DNA of 29,742 nt, taken from the NCBI GenBank assembly GCA_001598975.1, contig BBXU01001794.1, forward strand, positions 1 through 29,742, read 5' to 3'. This document shows positions 7,409 to 19,111 of this stretch, piece by piece. How positions within the stretch are numbered: position 1 is the first letter of the stretch; every line of letters begins with the position of its first letter. The notes beneath the pieces are model-generated. The model did not search any database, was not told where the DNA came from, and saw nothing but the letters and a program-made list of their open reading frames with translations. Source of the DNA: Parachlorella kessleri (taxonomy: Eukaryota; Chlorophyta; Trebouxiophyceae; Chlorellales; Chlorellaceae). The translations under genes were made by a program, and so were the position numbers.

Positions 7409-10400
7409 ATGCTGTTCGACGATGAAGAAACGCACTTATCCCAACTTGCCAGCGACTTTCTAAATCCTGCAGCTCCGAGGCCCCTGGCCTTGGACGAACC
7501 CACAGACTTCAGGGCAGCTTTTGGCAGCGCCACAGTGGCTGGGGAGGGCTCGCAGCAGCAAGTTGAAGACCAACCGGCCGAGGAACAGCAGCAATATCAG
7601 CCGCAGTTGCCGCCGCTGCGCCATGGCAAGGTGAGGTAGCCATACACAGGTCACACACTAGAAGCCCATGTGTGTGCCAAGTGTGCCGTTGCCGTTGCCT
7701 GCCAGGTGTGCCCCGTGTACCCGTGTGCCAAAGTGAAGCCCCGCAGCAGTGCTTAAGGGCGCTGCCTGCCGGGGCAGTGGTATTAAAGCGTCCACTGCAC
7801 TGCACTGCACTGCACTGCACTGCAGATCATTAACGACCCGGTCCACGGCAACTACCGCCTGGACCCCGTGACTGTTGACATCATTGACTCGCGGCACTTC
7901 CAGCGGCTGCGGCGGCTCAAACAGCTGGGCATGGCCTACTACGTGAGACCGGAGTGAAGTGCTGTTTTTTTTATCTCCTTGCTGTGTTCAGGCCTTGTGA
8001 GCTGCCGACGGCGCTATGGCTAGCAAGTTAGCAAATCAGAGGAAAAGCAGAGCAGGTTCCACGGCTGTTGCCTGATCCGAAATGGAACATAGGTTACCTA
8101 CGCAGGTGTTCCCTGGCGCCAGCCACAATCGCTTTGAGCACAGCCTGGGGGTGGCACACCTGGCCTACAGCCTGGGCCTGCAGCTTCTCAACTTGCAGCG
8201 GGATGAGTTGGACATCGACCGGAGAGACCTTCGGGTTGTGGAGCTCACAGGTTCGATGGGAGTCTTGGGAAGGTTGAGCTTGTGGCTGAAGACATGACCT
8301 ATAATGGCTGACCTGGAGTTGGCTGGGAAATGCAATGGCCAAAAGCGAAGAAGCAAAGCACGGCGCTTGACTCCAGCAGGGAGCAATGGGACAAATCTGG
8401 CAAGGTGTCAACGCAGCTTTATAACTGATGTGTGGGGCCAGCCAGTCAAGGAATCACTCGGCACGTCGGAGCCGATGTGCTGCGTGTTTAAGCGCTGGTG
8501 ATGGCAAGTGCTTAGCCGCTGTATGGATCGCTGCGGCTGTGGCATCAAACTTTGATGTGCAAAGTCTTTGGGCGATCCTACGCAGGTGCATGCCACGACC
8601 TTGGCCATGGGCCCTTCAGCCATGTGTTTGATAGGGAGTTCCTGCGGCAGAAGGGAATCACCAACTGGTGGGTGGTCAGTCATAGCAACTTTGCAGAGCA
8701 ATACTTCCAAGTGCTGTAGCTGTGTCAAAGGCCTCCGCAGTGCTGGATGCGTATCTCGTGTTCCGGGTGTTTAAAGCTGTGGGCGCCCTGGAACTCTGCT
8801 CGTGGGGCGTCGTCTACATATGCACAGGTGTTTCACTCCTCACCTGATGGCACACTACGGAAGCTGAACTTGTAGCCAACAATGCCAGCCACCCAGGGCA
8901 GCAGGTTAAGCAGCCCTGGGTGCTCTCAAGCAGGCTCGCAGGCAAGACGGAATCCCACCAAGTGACACGGATCCTTTTGAGATTGTGGCCTGCAGGGAGC
9001 ACGAGGAGATGAGTGCCAACCTGTTTGATGCCATCATCGACGAAAAGCACCTGGATAGCCTGCGGGAGGATGACATAAAGCGGGTCAAAGCGTTCATCAC
9101 AGCGGGGCACGACGCCGACCAGGCGGGTGCCACGTTTGGGGGCAAGCGCTGGCTGGCGGAGATCGTGGCCAACGGCAGGTAGGTGTGGATGAAGCGTGTT
9201 CCCATGGGGGGTTTGGTGTAAAAGGTGTTCCCGCGGTGGGTAGTGGAAAGAGTGGCTCCTAAGATGGTTGTTAGGAAGCTTGTGCTGCTTGCTTGCATGC
9301 GTGCATGCAGAGAAGGGTGTGGAGACTTTTGATTGGGGCCGATTCGCCACTTGCCTGCTTTGCATGCCCATCTAAGAGTGCAGGGCATGGTGCAATGTCC
9401 TATTTGTTGCATATGTTGAATGCCCTGGACATTGCATAATGTTGCAGCCAAAATGCAATTCCTGGGCACCCTCCAGGGTTAGTTGTGTCATGCCGCAGGA
9501 ATAGCGTGGATGTAGACAAGTGGGACTACCTGATGCGGGACAGCATGTACTGCGGGGTCAAGGTGTCCTGCGACATCAATCGCCTACGCAACTTCTCCAA
9601 AGTCAGTATGAGGGCACGACTGGAGGTCACCGCTGACAGTGGGCAGTGTGTAGTGGGGTAGGTTGCTACCATGTGGGCTTGGCTATTTGCCGCTAATGGG
9701 TGCTTCCTTGTTGGAGGCGCGGGGCCGGGCAGGCTGCTGCCCACAACAGAAAGACGACGCTGTCCTTCCTCGTTACCTGCAGGTCATTGGCGACGAGATC
9801 TGCTACAAGTACAGCGAATACATGAACCTACATGAGCTCTTCCACTCTCGGGCCTCCATGCACCGCCAGGTGTACACCCATAGGTGAGCACAGGTGGACC
9901 CTCAGTAAGATTGCAAGGGCACTGACCCCGTGTTTGGCGGGTTATGTGGAGAACGCTGCACCCCTGCACCACGCCGAATGCTGCTGGAATGGCAGCATCC
10001 ACCAATGGCGTGGATGCTGCCATTCCAGCTTCTGGCTGCATATGGGTGCCGACTTGATTACCGACTCATCATGGACTCACCTGCGCAGCAGGTGCACAGC
10101 GTTGTCGAAAATGTGGCGAGATGAAGTGGGGGCATTGTCACCTACATAAAAGCTCCTGCCCGGCAGGCAGGTCAAGGCCTAGCCATGGGGGACCTGCATA
10201 AGGAACTTTCAAGCGAATATGTAAGGTGACTCAATATGACTCGCGAACCTGATCCTTCAGGAAGGCCAAGGCCATCGAGTTTATGATGGTGGACGCCCTG
10301 CTAGAGGCAGACCCGGTGCTACGGCTGACCGATAAGATCTGGGATGTCAACCAATTTGTGCAATTAGATGACGGGGTACTTGAGGTGGGTGGTATTCATT

Positions 10401-12522
10401 TGACGGCAACAATGTGGGCAGCAACCATGGCAGGGTGCAATTCAGAGAGAATATAACTGGTATTGAGATTTTGGCTTGGCTAGCATTGTGACCTGGCTGG
10501 AGATGTTTTGCCGGAAGCCTGCAGTTGCTGGGAAACAAGTTGCCTACCGCTACTGAATACCACATGGCTGATCTGTGAGGCTCTTGCGAGACTCATCAGG
10601 GCCTGGCTATGAGCAGGCGGAGAGAACTGCATGGGCGCCGCCGCTCCTGCTGCTGCTGCTGTTGTGACGTCCCACAACTACCAGCCATTCATGACTGGTA
10701 CCTCTGCCATGTGTTTGCCGCCTGCAGCTGGTGGAGAACTGCACGGGTGGCCTGCTAGGCCCGCTGCTGCACGTGGAGCCGGAGCAGGAGCGCGCCCTGG
10801 CAGCCGCGCAGGCGATCATAGCGCGGCTGCGGCGGCGGGACCTCTACAAGTACTGCTCAGAGGCGCTGGTACCAGAGGTGGGTGGGCCTTGGAAGACATG
10901 TTTTTGTGACTGGCATGTGTGACTGGCACGTCGCTGCTGCCGATCGGCAGCCAGAATGTCAGGGGCAGTGCTGCCCAGTCTTCCAAGGTGGAGGTGGCTG
11001 TTATGGACTTTCACTTCATACTACACTGCGCACACTTGCACCTTGTAGTGTTTACCCCGCTGCCTTGAGAGCATTAATTGGCTGCTATGTGTTTGCCATC
11101 TTGCAAGCAGGCAGGCTGGTGAGTCTCAATGCGCTCCACGATGTGCGTTTATACTGTGCCGGCGTATGCCCTGCATGGCTAACATGCATTGCATCGTTCG
11201 CTGTGCTACCCCTGCCGCCCTGGCAAGGCACTTCCACGCTCTCAAAAGTCCTTCAGCTGCACCGCGCGGATCAAAGCAATGCCGAGCAAACGCCTCTTTG
11301 GGTCACCAGCGAAGAGTTCATACCTTGTGATGCGCATGGTGCCACGCAGGCCGGAGCACACTGCTATGACAGCTCTTCTGACCCTGTATGCTGTGCAGGA
11401 GCAGGGGGCCAGTGATCACTGGAAGCTGCCCACGGCACAGGACATTGTGAACAGCTACCAGGGCAACAGCGTGCAGTTGCGGCCAGAGGATGTCATTCTC
11501 CATGTAAGCAGTCGATATGGACCTGTTTGTGAAGGTTGGGATGTGGGGATGCGCACCGGATGACTGACGCGACTCCTCATAAAAGATCTTGGCCACCTCC
11601 CGTGTCCATGTACAACACACCCACAATTGGAGGCCTCAAGCTATGCCCAGCGGACTTGCTGCAAGTGTTGAAGTGCTCGCTTCCAACCTGTCGCCCCTCA
11701 CCATGCTTGCAGGAGGTCAAAATAAACCACGCCCACCCCAAAGACGGCCGCAAGAACCCTTTGGACCACGTCTCCTTCTTTGACGACTTCTCCTCCACCA
11801 CCAGCCGCAAGCTGAAGCCGGAGCAGATCTCGGGCATGATGCCGCCCTGCTTCCAGGTCCGTGAGGCTGCTGTGTGGGCGTGCTTGGGCTGTCCTTCTGT
11901 CCGCTAGCAGGTTGGTTGCGTGGTCCTGCGGTCAGATGAGGGTGCATGCCAAGCCGCCGTTAGGGCTGTTGTAGGGCAGCAGATATAGAGCGTAAGTATG
12001 GCGCCCTACTACCCTGGGAAGGAGGCAGCTGTGCAAGGTCAAGGATTTTACTTTCGCAGCCGAGCAGGCGTGCGGTGGTGGGCGTTTGCATACTTGCACA
12101 GCAGTGCACCAGCTCACCATAGGGTCCATGCTATGCTGCCCACCCACCCAGATCCCCATGTCCTTCTTACCACCTCGTCGCAGGAGAAGACCGTGCGTGT
12201 CTACTCACGCAACAGCTCCCCAGCGTATGTTGCAGCCGTGCACCAGGCGTTTGAGGTCTGGGCCCGCACCCGCTTTGGACCAAAGTTTGTGGGCAGCACG
12301 CCCCTGAAAGTGCGGCCTCCAGGGGGCCTGCCGCCAGTACCTGCAGCCATGGCAGCGGCCGCCGCTGCAGCATTTGGGGATGGTACGGCACTGATTGGGG
12401 CAGGCACAGGAAAGCGGGGCCGAGAACTGTTTCACAGTGCGGCCGGTGACGACACCTCCCCTACTAACCTGCTGCGAACCAAGCAGCGGCGGCGGGTTGA
12501 GCGAAGCCTCTCTGATGAGTGA
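7409..12522 (+). CDS. SAMHD1/VEN4-type dNTP triphosphohydrolase (HD domain)
   Basis: Twelve exons: 7409-7630, 7826-7942, 8106-8250, 8586-8667, 8996-9178, 9499-9601, 9783-9883, 10261-10384, 10728-10877, 11399-11503, 11713-11856, 12184-12522. All phases agree and give 604 residues; human SAMHD1 has 626. The family hydrolyses dNTPs to nucleoside plus triphosphate and limits dNTP pools; VEN4 is the Arabidopsis relative. Metal ligands of the HD site are visible: RFEH (His125), CHDLGHG (His165/Asp166) and DVDKWDY (Asp256). The allosteric guanine-pocket residues Asp137, Gln142 and Arg145 of human SAMHD1 have counterparts at Asp95, Gln100 and Arg103 (FQRLR). The first 74 residues are acidic and Gln-rich and show no SAM domain. 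The C terminus has an Ala-rich insert and a basic KQRRR-type stretch that could be a nuclear signal. The start is the first ATG of the only exon that joins in phase. Confidence 0.93.
7796..7825 (+). repeat. CTGCA pentanucleotide microsatellite at a splice acceptor
   Basis: About six CTGCA units end exactly at the CAG of the acceptor before exon 2 of the dNTPase gene (exon starts at 7826). Every unit contains TGCA but only the last is followed by G to make the AG. Length changes here would alter the polypyrimidine region. Confidence 0.85.
9983..10029 (+). repeat. Perfect 20-bp inverted repeat (hairpin) in a dNTPase intron
   Basis: The left arm 9983-10002 and the right arm 10010-10029 are exact reverse complements around a 7-base loop. 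The element lies in the intron between exons 9783-9883 and 10261-10384. The transcript would form a strong hairpin. It could be a small-RNA precursor, a folding aid for splicing, or the remnant of a small inverted-repeat element; the sequence alone does not decide. Confidence 0.9.
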
Positions 12523-13667
12523 CATCGCGGGCTGATTAATAAGTGGTAAACCTGGTGCGCTGCAAGGCTAGTGGTGTCGAGCTCAACAAAGTCATGTGAA
12601 CGAAGGCTGAACGGTTGATGGGGCCTGGTGCGGGGCGCCTCTTGAAAAAAGCGCGATTGAAGCACTCCAGGCCTGCAAAGCCCTGGTTTGACAGCCTAGC
12701 TGGCTGCAGTCGGTCAGTGCCTTGGCTGCCAAATAAAGAAGGACTGGTGACCATGGTGAATGTAGACCAAGCTGTTAGAAGACAGGTTGGCTAGATCTTA
12801 GGCTTGGCCTGAGGGTCACTTAATTTTTCGTTTTGAGAAGACAAGCAGCAGTAGCTGTAGAGCACAAGACACATTAAAAGACTTGCCCGAATACTGCCAT
12901 TTGATTTGAGATGACTGGCGGCCAAAGTATGTTGTGCACTTTGACGTATGCCTACTTGCTGAAAATTTTGGTGGCAGGATGCCCTGCCTGCATGCAATGC
13001 CATATTTGCAATGCCTACATGTGGGCTTCCTTTTGAACTGTGTCCACTGCTGCATTGATTTCATTTGACATGCTGGACAATAACTTTCAGCTGGAACCAA
13101 AAAGTCGGGCCGGTGCACTGCTCCATTGGAGCAGGCCTCCCATATGTACATTGCTAGAGCAATATGGAACTGTTCTAGGTGCTTAGTCTTGTAAGAGAGA
13201 ACAACAAAGCTACAATCAAGTGGCTGCAAGTAAAAACCTTCAAGAGGTAAGAAGAAAGGGTCGAAAGTAAGAAAGCGCATTACAAACGGCGTAGATAAAA
13301 AGTCGGCACGAGAATGAAGCATAAGTGCAACAGCCCCAGCAGTTCACCCCATTCTCCTCTCAGTCTGCATTGCCTGCCACCACTAAGAAATGAGACCACT
13401 CACCAGCTGGAAAGTTGCTCGCCCTAGTCTGTCATAACAGTTCAGCACAGTATACCAAAAAACCCACACTTTTGTTTATTTCGTTGTGGACACTCCCCAG
13501 TGGAAATCCTACTTTGAGTTCTTGTCCCCTTGTCTGCTCACAGCTTGCACACTTGCAAAGGACAGCCAGGTGAGCCATGAGGTGAGCGAAAGAAGGTGCC
13601 GTACATGTTTTCCACTCCATCTGCAGCCTGCCCAGCTGTTCTGCCGCTCAATCCTGTCAGCCTCGCA
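12523..13667. other. Convergent 3' intergenic region
   Basis: No coding exon is supported between the stop codons of the dNTPase gene (plus) and the coiled-coil gene (minus). Candidate TGTAA polyadenylation motifs lie at 13190-13194 (plus strand) and 13280-13284 (TGTAA on the minus strand). If both are used, the two 3' UTRs would overlap around 13190-13280. The region is AT-richer than its coding neighbours. Confidence 0.5.
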
Positions 13668-15336
13668 CTACTCCCTCTGCCCCTCTTGCTCTTGCTGCTC
13701 TCTTTGGCAAATGCGCTTCCGCTGCGACTGCAAAGCCTCTTCCTCCACCGCGCCAGGGGCGTGGCTGAGAGAGCCCTGCTGCTCCTCCAACCATGCAGCT
13801 TCTCGCTTGGCTCCCCGCCCTGCACTGTGCTGAGCGCGCAACAGCAGCTGGATCCCCAACACCCCCCTGCCCTCGGCTTGGCTGCTCCCTGCAAGCTGGG
13901 CATCACCCACAAGCTGATCTTGGCTAGCCCCTCCAGCGGTGCCACCAGCATGATCTTCATCTGAGTCCCAGCCACTATTTCTCCTCTGCACAGCCGCAGG
14001 GGGACTGCTGTGTCGCTGCCGCTGGAGCAGGCCCAGCCCTAAGCTGAGCAACTCCAAAGGTAAGCAGGGAGGGAACCTTTCTGCCTGGCAGGTGGCTGCA
14101 GCACAGCTGCCTAAGCTAGCTCCCAGGTGCATCGTGGGTGCTTGGTCAGGACCTTCTAAAACACTAGGAAGGCATGCCCCTGCTGCTGCTCCTGCTGCGC
14201 CTGCCGCATCTGCTGTAGGACGCTGCAACGGCTCCTGCTGGGGCTGCTGTTGCTGCTGCTGGCGCAGGAAGGCATTCTCCGCAGTCAGGGCTTCCAGCTG
14301 TGGGTGAAGCCAATCCCGAGCCGCCTTCACTCCGTGTAGCTCCCAGCGCAGCTTCTCAACGACGCCGCGCTCCTACAGGGGGATTGCAGCATGCCCAGCA
14401 CACCTCACAAGCGGCAGCAGCAACCACTGAGAATGCACCGCACCAAGCCATGTTTCAGCCTACCCTAAATCCTGAACTTCCGCTGTGGGCAGGCAAGCTT
14501 TCAGCCCTGGTGCTTGCCAGGGGTGCAGGTATTCCACCGCCTCACCACAACGGGGACTGATGCTACTTGACACACAGTTAAGGCAGGACTCCACCCCAGA
14601 GCCAAAGCGGTTAAGCAGTCGGCAAAGCAGACCAGGCAGGAGGGTGTGGCACACCTGCATGAGAGCCTGTTGCAGCGCTGCCACCTGGCTTCGCAGGTTG
14701 TTCACGCCTGCCGCTTGGGCTGTTAACTGGTCAATGGCCCGCTCTAAATCGTCCTGTGCGGCGGCAGCCTGCTTCCGAAGCAGTACCAGATGGGCTGGTG
14801 AGGGTGCAGACGCTAAAGCGTTGCACAATAACTGAAAACAACACCCCCATGATCTCAGGCCAGCAGGTCACAACAAGAAGCTGAGCCCAACAACTGGCTA
14901 AACACAAGATACCCGTTGACAGACCCTATGGCTTCTGTGGCATGCACCCTTGCGGCCGTACACAGCAGGCGCAGCCGCGCACCTCCATCACGAGGTTGTT
15001 GCGCTCCTCCACCAGCACGTTGCGCTGCCGGCGTAGCCGCACGGCCCTGTCCCGCATCCTCCCATACTCATGCTGCAGCATCCGGCACACAGCCCTCCGC
15101 TCGCCCAGTTCCTCCAGCACTCCCACCAGCTGGGCATCCTTGCGGTCAAGCTCTAGCTTGCGCCGCTCGGCAGGGCTGTCGTCGTCATCAGAGCTGCTTG
15201 CCTCTGCTGGTGGCTGGCTTGTTGCTGCCTCTACGTGCAAACCTGGCCGCTCTTTCCTCCAGGCCGCTGGGGATTGGGAGTTAAACTCCTGGATGGCTGC
15301 TTGCAGGTCATCAGCGGAGCCCAGAACAGAAGCCAT
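13668..15336 (-). CDS. Coiled-coil protein of unknown function
   Basis: Three exons join in phase 0: 15336-14983, 14831-14655 and 14372-13668, giving 411 residues. The N-terminal part has an acidic SSSDDDDS patch and then a long charged helix (ERRKLELDRK through RLRRQRNVLVEERNNLV). The second exon continues with heptad-like Leu/Ala spacing (LRKQAAAAQDDLERAIDQL), and the third begins with more coiled coil (VVEKLRWELHGVKAARDWL) and a Gln run. The C-terminal half is low complexity, ends in Gln/Glu/Arg-rich sequence and has no catalytic motif I recognise. An upstream in-frame ATG at 15375 would add 13 residues; 15336 is chosen because MASVLG leads straight into the predicted helix. A structural or scaffolding role is a guess. 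Confidence 0.7.
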
Positions 15337-15375
15337 GCACCCTCGGGTTCCTTTCGACTGTGCGAAAAGACTCAA

Positions 15376-15926
15376 TGCCGACCTTGTGTGCTAGGTTTAG
15401 AGAAGTAATAGAGCTGGCAGAAAACTTCATAACCTGCGTGGAGAGAAAGGGCACGAAGGCTGGCCATGGTCCAAGAGGCATCCAGCAGCCACTTCTCATG
15501 ATAAGTTATCCAGCTTGTGAAACCACAGAAACTCGGGCCCCAAGTCGGCCTCCAAAAGGGGTGTGCACACCTGAATAGCGCGTCCGTATGTAAATTTACT
15601 GCAACATGAAGCTTAATAGAGTTATCAAACGGAGTAACCAAGCTCAATCCTTTCAAGGACGACACGTGGATGTCCGATGTGTCCCTCACAGCGCGCTATT
15701 TCTGGCTTACCCCACCGTGTCATCGGCAGTAAGTGCTCTCGCAGAACTAACTATTGAGATCGCTGTGTGCATGCTATTTACACAGCCCGGCCAAGGGAGC
15801 GTTTCACTTGTGCCGGATGTGTGCCAACGTTTGTAGAGAGCACCACGTAGCACAGCTCTCACATAAGAACGTTCAGGTAGGTGCTTCTTTCGTACAGGCA
15901 GCCGTGTGGCTGGTGCCGCTGGTTCT
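15376..15926. promoter_or_regulatory. Divergent intergenic region upstream of the coiled-coil and LOTUS-like genes
   Basis: This stretch lies between the 5' ends of a minus-strand gene and a plus-strand gene, so it should contain both promoters and 5' leaders. I could not assign exons here or identify a core promoter motif. The first exon of the plus-strand gene could also lie here, since its N terminus is unresolved. Confidence 0.4.
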
Positions 15927-16038
15927 ATGGCGCACGCCAGCTCCGAGCATAACCCTATTGTTCTACGAGGCGTGCAGAGGCTATTCCTTACCAGGCAGGA
16001 GCTGCTGTCGATGGTTTCGGTCGAGAGGCTCCTCAGAG
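15927..16038 (+). other. Candidate first exon of the LOTUS-like gene
   Basis: An ATG opens 37 codons (MAHASSEHNPIVLRGVQRLF onward) to an AGAG/GTGCGG donor in phase 1. The next supported exon at 16149 needs a phase-0 donor, so either an intermediate exon is missing or another start is used. Confidence 0.3.
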
Positions 16039-16148
16039 GTGCGGCAAAGAAATGTCTTCTAGTTCCCTAGCCCTGTTCCTTCGGCAGGGTATTGCGCAAC
16101 GCTTGTCGGCGCAGCTAAGGTGTGTGCCTGGCTTGGACCTTCTTGCAG

Positions 16149-19111
16149 CGTGATGTTGTGCAAGGCCATTTACAAACACGGGAAACACGAGGAGTACTGA
16201 ACTGCTTTCCTCGTCGTGCAGCACATGCACTTGAGCAGCGAAGGAAGCCCTTGAGCGTGTTGGAAGGCGGAATTGTGCGCCTGAAGCGGTCTGGTGCAAC
16301 GGGGTTGCACCGCATAGCTGGCATCAAGGATTGCGGTACTCACATGGAACTTCTGACAGAGGCAAGTCTCATAGGTTGTTGCCATCTCCTTGATGCATGT
16401 CTTTGAAGTGGTGTGGTATACACCACGTTTTTATTGAAACTGGCTTACAAAGCGCTTTTAATAAGTTGTGCATGCTTTTACTCTTTGCTGTGAAACTTAG
16501 GCGGTTACAACTTGTGCAGGACAATGACACCCCTGTGCCTATGGCCCTGGCTTCCAACACCAACCCCTTTGCCAGCGATGAGCTCTACCAGCAGTCGGGG
16601 GAATATGAGTTAGCTCAGCTGGCCAGGGCTCGACTCCCTGGCAGGCTGGACCCTCCGCTGAAGCAGGTGCCGATAGAACTCTGACTTGCTGGGGGCGAGG
16701 AAAGGCGGCCTGTTGCGCATGGGCAAAGGGAAGGCATGTTGGCAATAGTTGCCTCTATGACCAGCCCGCAGCTTTGCCGTGCTGGGTTGCTGCTGCCCAA
16801 CCGCCACACCCTTCGCTGCGTGTGGCAAGTCAGGCAGCCATCCGCTTTTAGCCAAAGACGCGGGCAGGGTGTCAGGGAATTGGTGATGATGCGTTGGCAA
16901 TATGGGGTTTTGGCGCTGGATGCAGGTAGCCAAGCAAGTATGGCGAATCACCGTGGGCAAGGGCTGGGGCACAGACTTTGAGGGCGGCTGCCGTGTGAAG
17001 GGTGCGGAGGGGCTTTACAACGACCTCTGCAATCCTGTCAACATCGCACAAACCCTCCTTACGCTAGACAGGGCCATAGTGTTCCACACTGCGGAACCCT
17101 TACTGCAACCTGCAGCCGCACCGACAGCAGCAGCCCATGGCCTGGCTGTTGCAGCAGCGTTCCCGCCGGGCTTTGTTAAGCCACACTCGCAAGCCCCTGC
17201 TTTTTCAGCTGCGCCTGCTGTTGCTGGTGTAAGCCATGTGCAAGAGCCAGGCCTGGCACAGCCACTAGGCCAAGGGTTGCCGCTGCCAGTTTGGATCCAA
17301 GCCGCCCTGCAGCACCACCAGCAGCAGCAGCAGCAGCAGCCACACCAGCCGGGCAGCATACCTGGTTTTGCAGCTATGCCGCCGCTTGATGCACTTGCAG
17401 TGCCGGCCCAGCCTAGCTCTGTGACTGTCACGCATCATTATGGGGTGGCTGGCACTTCTCCAGGGGCTGGCCTGGCATCAACTGGCATGGCATCCCACCG
17501 AGGGTCCCAGCCAGGAACAACGCATGTTGCTTTCCAGCGCTCTGGACCTGGTGCACTTCGTGACCCACGGCTTGCTTCCCAACAGCAAGCCACGGCTCCT
17601 CTTGCAGGGGTGGCCACAACCGCCCCTGGACAGGCGCTACAGCCCGCAGCAGCAGCAGTGGCAATGAGCTGCCTTCCCGAAGCTTTGCTGCGGCAGCTCT
17701 CTGCAACCGTAGCGCTACAGCAGGTGCAGCGGGAGTGCCAAGGCCCGCTGCCCATACCTCAGCAGCCTTCCCCAGTAGCCGTTGCTGGTTGGCACCAGGC
17801 TGGGGGGCCTGGGTCCCACCCGACAGCAAGAGCAGAACATACAGACGAGTATGTGGCTAATTCTGCTGCTGTCCCTGCTGCACGGGGAAGTCTGTTGGAG
17901 CCCTCCACGGCGACAGTGGCTACCAGCGCCGCCAGGGTTGAGGCGTCAACGCGGGCGCCAACCCGCACCTCAAATGCAAGCACAGCGGGGCAAAGGCGGG
18001 CGCCCCCTGCAGCGGCGGAGCACCGAGAGAGCAAGAGGAGCATGCGCCCGGTTTCTTCATGGTATGGAGGTTTCCACAAGGAACTGCCTTGTGTCCTGTC
18101 CAGCCACCCTGCGCACCCACTTATCTCCTTGCTTCAGAGAAGTGAAGTAGCAAGCCTGCCTGCCACCTGCAAAGCATCCTTATCTGTGGGACTGGCTTGA
18201 GTCGTGTGCAGGTGCAGTTGTGCTAACCTTCCCTGCAAGATGGCCAAGACATGAGCACATGCAATGCCCCACAAACGTGCAGGGCAGTCGACCTCTTCAA
18301 GAAGGCTGTGCTTTCGCGGCTGGCACGCCAGCCGGGCAGTGACACGGAGGAGCGAACAATTACCATGTCTGCGCTTGCTGGCGAAATGAAATCTCTCTCT
18401 GTGGGGAGTGGCAGGGAGTGGACAGCGGCGCAGGAGGGGCTCTCTTTCAAGGAGTTCTGCCACGAAGTGGTGGTGAGGCCTCTATCGCTTGTGCCCCATG
18501 TCACATGCCGCATGCCAAATGGGGAAGAATCCTCCACCCTGGGTGTCCTTGGTGTGCTGCTGCACTTGCAAGGCTGTTGCGAATGCCAAGTTATGGAAGC
18601 CCCGATGGTGGCACTTCACGGGTGGCCCTACCGCTCTCGCTTCCTCTAACCAAGACGTAACGGAGTTGGCCCACGGCTTCGACAGAGCGCCAGCTATCAT
18701 CGGGGCCTCATCCGTCTGCTAGTCAAGTCTGGTGCCCTGTCTCTTGCAAGGCCTCAGGCGCCTGTGTGTTGCGTGCAGGACCGGCGCGTGCCGGGGAGGG
18801 GTTTGAGGATGGAGTACACGGAGCCGCCAGATGGGGGTTCATTGGAGTGGGTACTGGTCCTCCCACCTGGTGTCGAGGCCAGGATGACCAACCAGCGCAG
18901 GGCAGGTGGAACTGGTGCCCAGCAGCAGCCGCAGGAGCGACAGCCGCCGTCACCGCCACCGCCGTCGCAGCAGCAACAGCCGCCGCAGCAGCAACAGGAA
19001 GAGGAGCGGCGGAGGGGCGTGCGAGGCGGGAGGCGGCAGAGAAGAGCCAGGGAGCCAGACAGCGACAGGGGTGGGAGCAGAGATGGAGGGGTTCTTGAGG
19101 AAGCTAGGTGA
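16149..19111 (+). CDS. Large low-complexity protein with a possible C-terminal LOTUS/OST-HTH-like winged helix (5' end unresolved)
   Basis: Exons joining in phase: 16149-16361 (GAG/GCAAGT, a GC-AG donor), 16520-16666, 16926-18061, 18283-18472 and 18779-19111, giving 672 residues from 16149. An in-frame stop just upstream shows that a further 5' exon is needed. An ATG exon at 15927-16038 (MAHASSEHNPIVLRGV) is a candidate, but its phase-1 donor does not join directly. The long third exon starts with a conserved-looking segment (VWRITVGKGWGTDFEGGCRV, YNDLCNPVNI) and then becomes Ala/Gln/Pro-rich with a Gln run. Around residues 500-590, helices LFKKAVLSRLARQPG, ITMSALAGEMK and LSFKEFCHEVV followed by EWVLVLP resemble a LOTUS (OST-HTH) RNA-binding winged helix. 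The end is a Gln/Pro run and an Arg-rich tail. The domain call is weak, but the exon chain is good. Confidence 0.6.

Noticed and set aside
13500..15400. bZIP transcription factor reading of the coiled-coil gene
   Set aside because: There are basic and leucine-spaced stretches, but I see no basic-region signature (N-x7-R) directly before a zipper, so only coiled coil is claimed.
16902..18200. A 432-codon single-exon plus-strand gene
   Set aside because: Its start lies upstream of a good acceptor at 16926 and its end lies beyond a TG/GTATGG donor at 18061 that joins the next exon in phase; it is one exon of a longer gene.
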